Shown here: positions 23,233 to 31,564 of the stretch, piece by piece
Layout of the letters: each line of letters begins with the position of its first letter
Position numbering within the stretch: the stretch's first letter is position 1
Source of the DNA: a virus
Virus record (IMG/VR): IMGVR_UViG_3300008952_000073
Coordinates: 1 to 51,946 of that record
Length of the DNA: 51,946 nucleotides
Reading direction: 5' to 3' (one strand)
Translations under genes and position numbers: made by a program
Notes under the pieces: generated by a model
What the model was told of the DNA's origin: nothing
The model's input: only the letters and a program-made list of their open reading frames with translations
Databases searched by the model: none

Positions 23233-24302
23233 GCTTCTAAATCGGCTGCTTCAATGTATAATGATTTTAATTTGGTCTTGATTCGTTCCTTGTCGAGAGT
23301 TGTCTCTATCTCTTCAACATACCGATCAAGAAGTGAAAGTGTATCCTGAGCTCCATCCACAATGTCATCATGAACAAAATCGGAGCTCAGGTCTGAAAAA
23401 TCTTCAACTATCTTTAAATCATGTAAGGAAATCTCCTTATACAGTCGATCCAAAAATTTGTCGTATGCATAATAATCATTTCGATTCTCCACGAACACCT
23501 TAACATATTTCTTATCAAATTTGGTTATGTCAAATTCTACATAGTCATGCTTAGTGTCATCATAATATATCTTCTCAAACATGGTATACTCGTTTGGAAT
23601 GAACTCTAATTCCCTAGTTTCCAAATCGAAAGTGTGAAACCCTTTTGGATCTCCACAATCTGCCCATGTCATTTCGTAAGGACACCCCAGATAATAAATC
23701 TGGCCATCATTGGATCTCTTATGGTAGTGTCCACTCAGAACCAGTTCAAAGTTCTTGAACAATTCCTTCTCAAATCCATGATCTGAAACCACCCCAGAGT
23801 GCATTTCAAATCCTCTGACTTCCAGATGACCCATACCAACTTGAGCTCCTGACTTGAGAACCTTGGTAGTCTCTGCATAGTTCTCGGCAGTGATCCAAGG
23901 AATGATTGCAATATCCTGTTTCTCAATAGAGATCACTTGAGGTTTATCATACACATACCAACAAGCCTCACTTCCAGGCATGGGTAACTCATTATAACAA
24001 TTTACTGCAAGTGTGTTCTTATAGTAAATGTCATGGTTTCCCACTATAAAATAACAAGGCAACCATGTTCCCATAAGACCACCTATGAACTTCTCACGAA
24101 AATCCATGGCCGTCTTATAGTTGATAAACTTCCTGCGATCTAGACAATCTCCCAGATGCATGACACCACAAATATCTTCAGAATTTTCCACTATGTATGG
24201 AAAGAACTGATTTTGATAGAAGTCAAAGAAATAGTCACTAAAAACCTGACTATCGTTCCGAGCCCCGAAATGAGTATCAGTAATGATTACGAGTTTCTTC
24301 AT
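23229..24302 (-). CDS. 47: Recombination nuclease subunit gp47 (Mre11/SbcD-like)
   Basis: 357 residues. Phosphoesterase with the metal motifs DTHFGARND, MHLGDCLDRR, VGNHDIYYKN and LSGHYHKRS in order. Forms the nuclease with gp46. The ATG overlaps the stop of the 56-residue gene upstream (ATGA), so the block gp55, small gene, 47, 46, def, GNAT is translationally linked. Confidence 0.96.
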   Translation of the reverse strand: MKKLVIITDTHFGARNDSQVFSDYFFDFYQNQFFPYIVENSEDICGVMHLGDCLDRRKFINYKTAMDFREKFIGGLMGTWLPCYFIVGNHDIYYKNTLAVNCYNELPMPGSEACWYVYDKPQVISIEKQDIAIIPWITAENYAETTKVLKSGAQVGMGHLEVRGFEMHSGVVSDHGFEKELFKNFELVLSGHYHKRSNDGQIYYLGCPYEMTWADCGDPKGFHTFDLETRELEFIPNEYTMFEKIYYDDTKHDYVEFDITKFDKKYVKVFVENRNDYYAYDKFLDRLYKEISLHDLKIVEDFSDLSSDFVHDDIVDGAQDTLSLLDRYVEEIETTLDKERIKTKLKSLYIEAADLEA

Positions 24303-24469
24303 TTTTTAACTAACGCATCAATGAAGTCCTCTAACCAAATTTTACCAGCTCCTGCTTCAGATTCTTCGATTGAGGCTTCAATCTCATGCAGCTCTGTAGC
24401 TGGAATATTTGCAGTGAAATCTGAAATCATTTTCTCGACCTCATCTACATACTTTTCAAATTTTGTCAT
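24299..24469 (-). CDS. Small acidic protein between gp55 and gp47
   Basis: 56 residues from ATG 24467-24469: starts MTKFEKYVDEVEKMIS and ends LEDFIDALVKK. Probably all helical and acidic. Its start overlaps the gp55 stop region by 4 bases and its stop overlaps the gp47 ATG. No family recognised; the tight coupling on both sides supports a real gene. Confidence 0.7.
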   Translation of the reverse strand: MTKFEKYVDEVEKMISDFTANIPATELHEIEASIEESEAGAGKIWLEDFIDALVKK

Positions 24470-25002
24470 AATTCCTCTTCTATGAAATTTTCAATCCCTT
24501 TTTTACGCCGTTTCTTTTTGGGCATACTTTCTTTTGGAAGATTATCCCTCAAGAAATCAATGTAAGTGTTATCGTATACATCGTCATCATAATCATGGAC
24601 ATCATGAGTCTTCAATGTATCGTTATCTATAATTTTCTGCTTAATTGCAGTTTGTTTCTTTTCTTTAGTAATTCGTCTAAGAAATGCATAATAAATTATT
24701 TGAGTAAAATACGCAAATGGATTTTGTGATTTCTCAGGGTTGAAATTCTTAGCATATTGAATACAATTTTCTATACCATCTCCAATCATCTCCTCTCGAT
24801 AAGTGTAATTAATAAAATTTGGTCTATACGATAAATGAGTTGCTATCTTGTAAAAACATTCTCCTATGTACTCAGGTATAGGAGGAATCTGTTCTCCTTC
24901 AGATTCAGCTTCATTTACTTCATCCTTCCAATCTAACATCGCTGCTAGAAATACTTTATTATCCACATAATGTGGTTTTTTAGGTTTTTCACTATTACTC
25001 AT
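24466..25002 (-). CDS. 55: Late sigma factor gp55
   Basis: 178 residues (T4: 185). A reduced sigma2-like protein that directs RNA polymerase to TATAAATA late promoters. Typical segments: YVDNKVFLAAMLDWKDEV at the start, IGECFYKIATHLSYRPNFINYTYREEMIGDGIENCIQYAKNF in parts, and NPFAYFTQIIYYAFLRRI (region 2-like core). The C-terminus is basic then acidic (KKKRRKKGIENFIEEEL); in T4 the gp55 tail binds the gp45 clamp. AGGAG precedes the ATG by six bases, and those six bases are a perfect -10 TATAAT. Confidence 0.95.
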   Translation of the reverse strand: MSNSEKPKKPHYVDNKVFLAAMLDWKDEVNEAESEGEQIPPIPEYIGECFYKIATHLSYRPNFINYTYREEMIGDGIENCIQYAKNFNPEKSQNPFAYFTQIIYYAFLRRITKEKKQTAIKQKIIDNDTLKTHDVHDYDDDVYDNTYIDFLRDNLPKESMPKKKRRKKGIENFIEEEL

Positions 25003-25030
25003 ATTATACTCCTTTTTTTGAAAATGTCAA
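25003..25030 (-). promoter_or_regulatory. Sigma70-type promoter overlapping the gp55 ribosome binding site
   Basis: Minus strand GACTTGACA with TTGACA at 25030-25025, 16-base spacer containing the AGGAG, TATAAT at 25008-25003 directly before the ATG. RNA from here would begin within gp55 and leave out its start codon. Confidence 0.6.
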
Positions 25031-25046
25031 GTCGTTTATTTTTGTC

Positions 25047-25075
25047 TTGACTATTGAGAAAAAACCATGTATACT
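25047..25075 (+). promoter_or_regulatory. Plus-strand sigma70-type promoter antisense to uvsW
   Basis: Plus strand TTGACT (25047-25052), 17-base spacer, TATACT (25070-25075). Its -35 lies 16 bases from the -35 of the gp55 promoter, back to back. The transcript would enter the uvsW 3' end in antisense; no plus-strand gene is evident there. Confidence 0.5.
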
Positions 25076-25094
25076 TTGTATGTTCAGGTTCAAG

Positions 25095-26543
25095 TTACAT
25101 CTCTACCTTATGGATTTCATAGTCGAACTCCTCTTGGTTGTAGATGCTGATCCTCTCTGCAAAGTGTTTAATGGTGTGATTCCGACCATCGAAATCATCA
25201 GCTATATCATACAATTTTGCATTCACCTTACTGTCATGCAACCTTAATCCCCTACCTATTGATTGTAGATTTCTGATGCGAGACTTATAAGGACTAGCGA
25301 AAATAATGTTATGAAGATTCCTAATATTGATGCCAGTACTAAATACACCAAAGCTGGCGACAATAATCCTTCCATTTGTTTGTTCTGTAAGTTTTCTGAT
25401 TCCTTCTCTTGTTTCGGTATCTGTGGCTCCGTAAACCAAGTGAACATCATTTGTTTTCTCCTTTATTAGCTTATATAATAACTCTCCATGTTTTATTAAC
25501 GAAAAAAGGACGAGCGTGTTACCTTTCTGATCTACGCTTAAATTACGAATCAAATTATTTCTCTTTGGATGCTGGGTTATATACTTAATTTCATCTTGAT
25601 ATTTCCTTATTATACACTCTTCTTTTGAATAAGTCAAGACAATTCCTGTCACTTTTATATCAGAAAGTTGTTTCTTATCAATGAGTTGACGAGTTGTAGT
25701 AACCTGTTTTACAGGCCCAAACAACCCCTCAAGTACTAACCTATGACTCTGTGTATCGTTTAGAGTCCCTGTTAAACCATATTTAAACTCCGTACTTATT
25801 GTTTTAGACATGATCTTCTTGAGAGAATCAGCCTTAAATGTATGGGCCTCATCCCCAAAGATCACTCTGAATTTTTTAAAATAACTCTGAGGTTCTTTAT
25901 ATAATGACTGCCATGTTGATATGTAAACTATTTTCCCCTCAGCTTGTTTCTCTCTACCTGAGTATATTCTATGACAATAATAATCTGAGTTCCATCCATA
26001 CTCTTTAAAATCAGAGAACATCTGTTCCACTAGTGAGGTAGTAGGAACCAATAATAACATACAGTCTTTGCCTGGGTCATGCAAAAATTTCTGATAATAT
26101 CGAATCAGTATATAAATTATAAGGGATTTGCCCGATGCAGTAGGACTAACAAGGAGGCTGCGGCCAGTTCTGATACTATGATGAACTGCATCCATTTGGT
26201 AATCCCTAATTTCATACGGAATCCCCAATCTTGAAATAAACGACTCAACATTTTCTTTGTGAATTGAAAGGGGCGACCAATTTCCCCCTGTTAATGAATA
26301 TGATCTTTTTTCTGCAAATTCTCTGATATAGTTATATAACCCACTGTAAATTTGGTTAGTCCTAGTATCAAATAGTCTTATCTTACCATCCCAAAACCTG
26401 TTCTTGTATGCAGGCATAAACTTAGCTTCTGGGATATCAAAACTGAAAAATTCATTCAGTTCCCTCGCAATACTTCTTTCACACTCCACTTGAAGATAGA
26501 CTTCATTCTTCTTATGTAATGTGATATCAGATTCCAGCCTCAA
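25095..26543 (-). CDS. uvsW: UvsW helicase (SF2)
   Basis: 482 residues (T4: about 500). RNA-DNA and branched-DNA helicase that shifts phage replication from origins to recombination. Motifs: Walker A SPTASGKSLI near residue 133, DEAH in FGDEAHTFK, motif III LTGTLNDT, motif VI QSIGRGLRLHD. The N-terminal part up to residue 100 matches the UvsW DNA-binding region by position. Overlaps uvsY by 17 bases. A perfect -10 with a good -35 lies within the gene at 25609-25637. Confidence 0.95.
   Translation of the reverse strand: MRLESDITLHKKNEVYLQVECERSIARELNEFFSFDIPEAKFMPAYKNRFWDGKIRLFDTRTNQIYSGLYNYIREFAEKRSYSLTGGNWSPLSIHKENVESFISRLGIPYEIRDYQMDAVHHSIRTGRSLLVSPTASGKSLIIYILIRYYQKFLHDPGKDCMLLLVPTTSLVEQMFSDFKEYGWNSDYYCHRIYSGREKQAEGKIVYISTWQSLYKEPQSYFKKFRVIFGDEAHTFKADSLKKIMSKTISTEFKYGLTGTLNDTQSHRLVLEGLFGPVKQVTTTRQLIDKKQLSDIKVTGIVLTYSKEECIIRKYQDEIKYITQHPKRNNLIRNLSVDQKGNTLVLFSLIKHGELLYKLIKEKTNDVHLVYGATDTETREGIRKLTEQTNGRIIVASFGVFSTGINIRNLHNIIFASPYKSRIRNLQSIGRGLRLHDSKVNAKLYDIADDFDGRNHTIKHFAERISIYNQEEFDYEIHKVEM
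25609..25637 (-). promoter_or_regulatory. Internal sigma70-type promoter in uvsW
   Basis: Minus strand TCTTGACT (TTGACT at 25637-25632), 17-base spacer, TATAAT (25614-25609), inside the uvsW reading frame. It would give an mRNA that reads into gp55 with the gp55 start codon intact. Confidence 0.5.
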
Positions 26544-26958
26544 ACTTTCTCCACTCTATCGCATTTTTGATCTGAAAGGATCGGTTTGAAATGGACTTAA
26601 CAACTTCTTGAAGATATTCTACTACAGTCTCATAGTATTCAACCTTTCCCTTGAGTTCTCTGACTTCTTCATCAGCCTCAATAAAGGTTCGTTCTTCGTC
26701 TTTGGTTTTTAATTTTAATGGAAAATCTCCCTTCTCCTTATAGACTTCTTCTGGAGCCTTACCTGTATAGTAGATCCATTTGTTCCTTTTGAGAACTGCA
26801 AAATCACCTTGAGTTTTTTTGAGAAGTAGAGAATGCTCCGTAAGAAGCTGTAGATATTTTGAATGGAGTGAAGGGATTCGTAGGGACTCAATATCTAACT
26901 CCATATCGTTGATCTTGAGATCCTTTTTTACTTTATCTTGTATTTCAGTTAGTGTCAT
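26527..26958 (-). CDS. uvsY: UvsY recombination mediator
   Basis: 143 residues (T4: 137). Helps UvsX displace single-strand binding protein. Recognisable: MTLTEIQDKVKKDLKIND, IPSLHSKYLQLLTEHSLLLKK, LKRNKWIYYTGKA and the C-terminal helical NRSFQIKNAIEWRKFEAG. Preceded by the intergenic element 26974-27055 and a CATAAATA box. Confidence 0.95.
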   Translation of the reverse strand: MTLTEIQDKVKKDLKINDMELDIESLRIPSLHSKYLQLLTEHSLLLKKTQGDFAVLKRNKWIYYTGKAPEEVYKEKGDFPLKLKTKDEERTFIEADEEVRELKGKVEYYETVVEYLQEVVKSISNRSFQIKNAIEWRKFEAGI

Positions 26959-26973
26959 AATGTAGTTTCAAGT

Positions 26974-27055
26974 TGAGTCGCTCAAGGCACCCAAGTATGT
27001 TGTCGCACATGAATCGAGTGGACTGATTTATTGGAAAATCTGTCTGAGCGACTCA
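26974..27055 (-). promoter_or_regulatory. Structured intergenic element upstream of uvsY
   Basis: An 11-base perfect inverted repeat, TGAGTCGCTCA and TGAGCGACTCA, encloses 60 bases. Inside on the minus strand GATTT pairs with AAATC and ATGT with ACAT, giving a possible three-way junction. Each arm is also a near palindrome, so a protein operator is an alternative. Confidence 0.5.
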
Positions 27056-27059
27056 TTAC

Positions 27060-27067
27060 TATTTATG
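27060..27067 (-). promoter_or_regulatory. Late promoter variant upstream of uvsY
   Basis: CATAAATA on the minus strand, one mismatch from the late consensus, just before the inverted-repeat element. Activity uncertain. Confidence 0.4.
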
Positions 27068-27650
27068 TTGCATTTTTAAACTCATAATACAAATATCTGA
27101 AAGATGCATCAACTCTAATATATTCCACATCAGAAGTATCAGTTGTTAGATCAATACCACTCAAACTAGTAGGAAATATATCCCTAAAATGGACTTCAAC
27201 TTTTGCAATATTTTTAGAGTTATAAAAAGTCATCGTTGCATCAGAATATGCAGCTCCTTCAGATAAAGTTACATTTTGTCCTGCTTGATTAGAATAAGTC
27301 ATTCTAGAAGCCCCTGGCAGAACTGTATTTACTTTACTCTCAGATAAGACATCAGAAAATTGAGAATGTTGTTTTGGAAATCCAAGACCAACCAACCATT
27401 CCCACATTTCTCTATAATTCTTTAATTCTTCATCTGCAAGAAACTGTATATTCAAAGTGTCAAATGTAAGTTTATCCCCAGAAATGGGTATATCAGACAT
27501 AGGTGTAGGAAACTGAGCTTCTCCCAGAGTAATGCCTGGTATATTTGCATTGGTGCAAAACCAAGTGGTTAAGGGGAGTCGATCAAAGTTAATTCTCCAT
27601 TGATTTGGAGAAGCATAATCGTATGTTGTGGGTTGACTTGCATCGGCCAT
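27063..27650 (-). CDS. Tail tube-fold paralogue (gp19/gp54-like)
   Basis: 195 residues. It shares with the tail tube protein at 33335-33862 the segment NIPGITLGEAQFP (tube: LPGMTLGEVAVP), a following GD-x-L/T-F strand, and a late EVHFRDIFPTSLSGIDL (tube: YTFRGLWPLTIAPIEL). T4 has two such paralogues besides gp19: gp48 and gp54, which start tube assembly on the baseplate. The location after gp23 suggests an extra tube, cap or completion protein. A CCTAAATA box lies 16 bases upstream. Confidence 0.7.
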   Translation of the reverse strand: MADASQPTTYDYASPNQWRINFDRLPLTTWFCTNANIPGITLGEAQFPTPMSDIPISGDKLTFDTLNIQFLADEELKNYREMWEWLVGLGFPKQHSQFSDVLSESKVNTVLPGASRMTYSNQAGQNVTLSEGAAYSDATMTFYNSKNIAKVEVHFRDIFPTSLSGIDLTTDTSDVEYIRVDASFRYLYYEFKNAT

Positions 27651-27665
27651 AATTACCTCTACAAG

Positions 27666-27673
27666 TATTTAGG
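27666..27673 (-). promoter_or_regulatory. Late promoter variant before the tube paralogue
   Basis: CCTAAATA on the minus strand, two mismatches from TATAAATA, placed after the gp23 terminator and 16 bases before the ATG. Weak candidate. Confidence 0.3.
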
Positions 27674-27677
27674 TGGG

Positions 27678-27709
27678 TTTGAAAGGGGGGCCTCTTTTAC
27701 CCCCCTCCC
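27678..27709 (-). terminator. Rho-independent terminator after gp23
   Basis: Minus strand GGGGGG-TAAAAGAGG-CCCCCC then TTT, about 15 bases after the gp23 stop. Six GC pairs, with flanking GGGA/... bases; the U-run is short. Confidence 0.8.
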
Positions 27710-27719
27710 AAATATGTGA

Positions 27720-29078
27720 TTACATAATGTTTGTAACCTTGGCACGCCTGTAGTAACAGTTGTCACCTACACCAAAAGGTGTGGAGTCTGTTCTGATAGC
27801 TCCAGTTGAACCGACTTTTGCGAATGGATTTTCTGCCATTCCGTAACGTGTCTTGAACGCAATCCTTGGTTGGAAAGTGTCTTCAGAGACGGCACGAACC
27901 ATTTGCAATGGAACGTATGGGCAGTAAAACAACCCAGCGTCATAAGCAGATGCACCACGATATCCGGCAACATACCAATCACTGGCACCATCGACAGCCG
28001 ATGCATAAGGATCAACATAGACTTTAATTCGTCCGTTGATTGTACCGGCAAATGTGCTTCCTGTTGGATCAACATTCAAGTTAGTTGACATTGCAGGTGC
28101 ATAGTCAAGTACTCCAGCCATTGACAGAGCAGATGCTGTGTCAGCGGAACACATCAGAATGTTTCCTTTTCCTCGGCGAGTTCTAATTCCGATTGCATTA
28201 CAATCTTTCTCAATTTGGAAAAGTAATCCTTTGAATTTTTCAACTGACCATCGACCATTAGAGTCAAGATCAAGATTGAAAACTCCACCTGAGGCTGTAC
28301 CTTGAGCACCAGTTTCGGCAGTCAAATAAATGGTACGGATAACTTCACGATTGATCTCCTGAAGAATCTCTTGACTCAGAATGTTGGACAACTCGGACTC
28401 AGCATCCAGACCATGAATAGCTTTCAGGTCTTGTGCGAGTTCCATTGTGTAACCGGCACGCAAAGCACGTGAGTTAGCAGTTACAGTTGCTTTCTCAATA
28501 GTAAATCCCATATCTTGGAAAGCAGTTCCACCCGATGCACCATAGGCTTCTACATTTGCTGTAGTATCACCTGGCTTTACGTTGTAGTCACCAGGAGTGT
28601 CTACACCATAAATGTCTGGTGTACCGGCTGCATTTGTAACAGGGGCATTTCCACCATTCAGGGCGCCTGGGTTTGTTCCGGCTTGGTCAGCGGAATATGT
28701 GGAGTTTGATCCAGAAGTATTAGCTTCGTCATGAAGTACTTCGGTATCTCCTGTAGTTCCACCACCGATTCTCGCTTTCATAGCGAAAATAAGTCCTGTA
28801 GGTCCACTCATAGGTTGGACACCGCACACATCGTATGCAATGAGACTTGGCATTGCACGGCGGACTAATGAAATAAGAACTGGGTCCCAATTGGAGATAG
28901 CTGACCCTGTAGACATATCAGCTTCTTGCAACATTTGGCGAGACTCTTTCAGTTCTCTTTCTTGGTTTTCCAAGACAACAGCGGTAACTGCACGCTTATA
29001 AGCATCGTTGATCTCTGGGAGATCGGGATGATTCAAAACTGGTTGCCACTTCTCTTGGAGTTGTTCTGAATTATACAT
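27720..29078 (-). CDS. 23: Major capsid protein gp23
   Basis: 452 residues (T4: 521). HK97-fold capsid protein. Typical text: PVLISLVRRAMPSLIAYDVCGVQPMSGPTGLIFAMK in parts, NREVIRTIYLTAETGAQG, and the C-terminal RPRIAFKTRYG-like FQPRIAFKTRYGMAENPF. The first 52 residues end in MLQE before ADMSTGS; this (L/I)-x-E site fits cleavage by gp21 to remove a propeptide, as in T4. AAGGAG lies five bases before the ATG. Confidence 0.97.
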   Translation of the reverse strand: MYNSEQLQEKWQPVLNHPDLPEINDAYKRAVTAVVLENQERELKESRQMLQEADMSTGSAISNWDPVLISLVRRAMPSLIAYDVCGVQPMSGPTGLIFAMKARIGGGTTGDTEVLHDEANTSGSNSTYSADQAGTNPGALNGGNAPVTNAAGTPDIYGVDTPGDYNVKPGDTTANVEAYGASGGTAFQDMGFTIEKATVTANSRALRAGYTMELAQDLKAIHGLDAESELSNILSQEILQEINREVIRTIYLTAETGAQGTASGGVFNLDLDSNGRWSVEKFKGLLFQIEKDCNAIGIRTRRGKGNILMCSADTASALSMAGVLDYAPAMSTNLNVDPTGSTFAGTINGRIKVYVDPYASAVDGASDWYVAGYRGASAYDAGLFYCPYVPLQMVRAVSEDTFQPRIAFKTRYGMAENPFAKVGSTGAIRTDSTPFGVGDNCYYRRAKVTNIM

Positions 29079-29103
29079 AAATTCTCCTTAAAAAGTATTC
29101 AGA

Positions 29104-30273
29104 TTATTTTTTTGACCGCTTAACATCTTTTCCAATTGCACTCATATATTGTGCCATTGTACCAGATGTTTCTACGGGCGTTTCGGATTGTCCTTCTTCA
29201 GTAAGAACATTTTCAGTTTTTACTTCAGAGGTTCCAAAATAGCTTTCTCTGATTGTTTGAAGTTTACCTTTGTAGGTTTCTTCATCAGAAAATTCTACAT
29301 CCTCAACCAGACTTTGGAACTTCTCAGTTTCAGTATCAGTCATCCCATCAGCAACGGCAGAAATCATGGACTCTTTTACAAGTTCACCCTTCTGTTTTTT
29401 CAACTGGACATTTTCTTCCATCTGTTTGTTAAGTTTTTCCTCTAACTCTTCGATCTTCGTCAAGTTAGCTTCCAGAATGTCATACTTCTCATCTGGAACA
29501 TCAATATAGTGGTCTTCAAAAAGATTCTTCAGTCCACTAATGAAGTCTTCTGCAATTTCACCTTTGAGTCCACGCTCAATGGCTAATTGGTTGTCTTCCA
29601 TCCATTGTTCAACAACGTAATTCATGTAGTCATCAACCTTCTCAACTATGTCATTCATTGTTGATTCGGCCATGTCTTCCATTACCTTGTCGTTTTGTTC
29701 TTGAATTTTTTCAAGTTCTACACGGACTTTAGATTTAACTGCACTTTCAAAGATTGTTGCAGCTTTTGTCTTAAATTCTTCGGAAAGTTCTTCTCCGTCT
29801 ACGAGAGCGGTGACATCATCAGAAACATCAAGTCCATCAACTATTTGATCAATGGATTCTTTCTTGACTTTTTTCTCTTCTGATTCTTCTTCACCATCTT
29901 CGTCATCATCATCCTCATCTTCCTCTTCCTCGTCATCTTGTTCTAAGATTTGAGCTCCATAGATTTTGGCAAGATCTTCTTTCTTCAGACCTTTCATGTG
30001 GTCTACAAGACCTTGAAGAATTTCCGATTTCAGTTTAGGCATCTCTTTGATTTCCTCAACTTCCTCTTCTACTTCTTCAGTTTCTTCTGCAGCCATAGGT
30101 GCAGTACCTTTTGTTTTAGGAGCAGAGGCAGTAGGTCCACCCTGTGGCTTCTGCATATCGTGTGGTTGTTGTTTCAGTTTAGAATTACTGCCCTTTGTTT
30201 TAGGAGCAACAGCTTCCTCTACTGATTCTTCCTCAACCACCTGTTCCATCTCTTTATTGAGTTCTTCAGACAT
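29104..30273 (-). CDS. 22: Prohead scaffold protein gp22
   Basis: 389 residues, longer than T4 gp22 (269). Very acidic, with Glu/Asp runs in the first half (EEVEEEVEEIKE, QDDEEEEDEDDDDEDGEE) and long predicted helices after residue 170. Forms the prohead core and is digested by gp21 on maturation. The C-terminal ISAVADGMTDTETEKFQSLVEDVEF resembles T4 gp22. Own late promoter at 30305-30312. Confidence 0.92.
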   Translation of the reverse strand: MSEELNKEMEQVVEEESVEEAVAPKTKGSNSKLKQQPHDMQKPQGGPTASAPKTKGTAPMAAEETEEVEEEVEEIKEMPKLKSEILQGLVDHMKGLKKEDLAKIYGAQILEQDDEEEEDEDDDDEDGEEESEEKKVKKESIDQIVDGLDVSDDVTALVDGEELSEEFKTKAATIFESAVKSKVRVELEKIQEQNDKVMEDMAESTMNDIVEKVDDYMNYVVEQWMEDNQLAIERGLKGEIAEDFISGLKNLFEDHYIDVPDEKYDILEANLTKIEELEEKLNKQMEENVQLKKQKGELVKESMISAVADGMTDTETEKFQSLVEDVEFSDEETYKGKLQTIRESYFGTSEVKTENVLTEEGQSETPVETSGTMAQYMSAIGKDVKRSKK

Positions 30274-30304
30274 ATTTAAGTCTCCTGAGTAAATTTGTTA
30301 ATTA

Positions 30305-30312
30305 TATTTATA
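30305..30312 (-). promoter_or_regulatory. T4-type late promoter for gp22
   Basis: Perfect TATAAATA on the minus strand, 32 bases upstream of the gp22 ATG, overlapping the space after the gp21 stop. Confidence 0.85.
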
Positions 30313-30315
30313 AAA

Positions 30316-30936
30316 TTAGAGTTTTGAAAGGAACGATTCAAAGGCTTCTGCCTGTTTATTTGCGGATGCAAGTCTATGAATTCGAGCAACTTCAGCCTCT
30401 TTTATGATGCCGTTGTCCCAAATCCACTCCTTACCTTCCATAATTCCTTCCACAAACGCTTCAGGTGCTGAAGGATCTGCAACAATATCCCCTGCTGTCG
30501 CAAGATAAAAATCATCTTTGACATAGTTCGTGTTACCCTTCTTTTCAAGTGTTCCCATTCCTCTACTAGAGACTCCAAGTTTTGCACCAGCATTTAGCAA
30601 TTCCTTGACAATCTTCCCATTAGGAGTATCAAGAATCTTTGCTTTCCCGACAATATTCTTACCATCGGGCACCAGTTCCTCAATAAGATGAGAAACCCTA
30701 TCCAGATTGACAGTTGGTCCTTCTGGATGACCTAGTTCTCCGAAAGCTCGTTTCTTCTCAACCAGTTCTTTGTTGTATCTTTTGACTTCTTTTTCCAGTA
30801 CACCAAAAGGATAAATTCGACCATTTCTATTTTTAGTCTCAGCTTGCATGAAAACCCCTTGGATTTTCATATCTTTACCATTCTTCCCTTCGGTAAGGAT
30901 TTCAAAATCATCATACATTTCCGTAATTAATTTCAT
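30316..30936 (-). CDS. 21: Prohead protease gp21
   Basis: 206 residues (T4: 212). Serine protease of the S78 type that matures the head. Catalytic His in FGELGHPEG and Ser in KLGVSSRGMG are visible, with VSHLIEELVPDG between. The N-terminus has two sites of its own cutting pattern, LITE and ILTE within the first 16 residues, fitting self-processing. The cleavage rule (I/L-x-E) underlies the predictions for other proteins in this window. Confidence 0.95.
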   Translation of the reverse strand: MKLITEMYDDFEILTEGKNGKDMKIQGVFMQAETKNRNGRIYPFGVLEKEVKRYNKELVEKKRAFGELGHPEGPTVNLDRVSHLIEELVPDGKNIVGKAKILDTPNGKIVKELLNAGAKLGVSSRGMGTLEKKGNTNYVKDDFYLATAGDIVADPSAPEAFVEGIMEGKEWIWDNGIIKEAEVARIHRLASANKQAEAFESFLSKL

Positions 30937-30944
30937 AATTCCTC

Positions 30945-31304
30945 TTAGTGTATTTTATGGACTACAAGTGTAATTAATCCATTAGTAAAATCTGTAAAGG
31001 TGACTCCTATATCAGCGGCATCAGAACCCCTAAGAGCAACTCCAGAGTTCTTGTAATTGATATGTCCTATCAAATTAGAACCACCACTTCCATTTCCTAC
31101 TAATTTTATTGCATCAGTTCCACCTCTATCAATTACAACTGTACCAGTAGCAGGAATATTGTAAATTATTTCCACTATTCTTGCACCAGTTAAAGCAGCT
31201 TCATCAGAGCCTGATCTTAACTCAGCAAGAGTAATCTCTCCGTCATTTGTATCTAAATGGAGAATAGCTCTATCGTATGAGTTTTTGTCTATTGTGTTTG
31301 CCAT
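30945..31304 (-). CDS. Beta-rich virion protein candidate
   Basis: 119 residues, with a beta-strand pattern (GEITLAELRSG, TVVIDRGGTDAIKLVGNGSGG, LITLVVHKIH). No family recognised. It lies among head genes between the core proteins and gp21, so it is probably a head or decoration protein. Marine relatives often have a small gene of this kind here. Confidence 0.65.
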   Translation of the reverse strand: MANTIDKNSYDRAILHLDTNDGEITLAELRSGSDEAALTGARIVEIIYNIPATGTVVIDRGGTDAIKLVGNGSGGSNLIGHINYKNSGVALRGSDAADIGVTFTDFTNGLITLVVHKIH

Positions 31305-31312
31305 AAGTTATC

Positions 31313-31564
31313 CTAGATTGTAAGCATTTCTTTGTCAAAATATTTCATAATATCCTTTTCTTTGACACCATTTTTCTTGGCGACCTTTGTTACAGTCTTA
31401 TCAAATGTACTCAAAAAATCAGCTGGTTTTTTCTCCAAGGTAATATACAATTCATCAACTGCCGTCTTCATTTTAGGAGTTAATTTTTTGTATTCTGCTG
31501 ATTTTTTATGTTCATCCTTTTCTATAACATTTTGATGAAACTCACTAAACTTCTTCACCGGCAT
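31313..31564 (-). CDS. Prohead core protein, gp68 position
   Basis: 83 residues from ATG 31562-31564 (AGGA five bases before); the frame opens further upstream to 31582. All-helical, Lys-rich: MPVKKFSEFHQNVIEKDEH at the start resembles the capsid targeting style. In T4 the order is 20-67-68-21, so this gene stands where 68 is. Homology to gp68 cannot be confirmed by eye. Confidence 0.6.
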   Translation of the reverse strand: MPVKKFSEFHQNVIEKDEHKKSAEYKKLTPKMKTAVDELYITLEKKPADFLSTFDKTVTKVAKKNGVKEKDIMKYFDKEMLTI

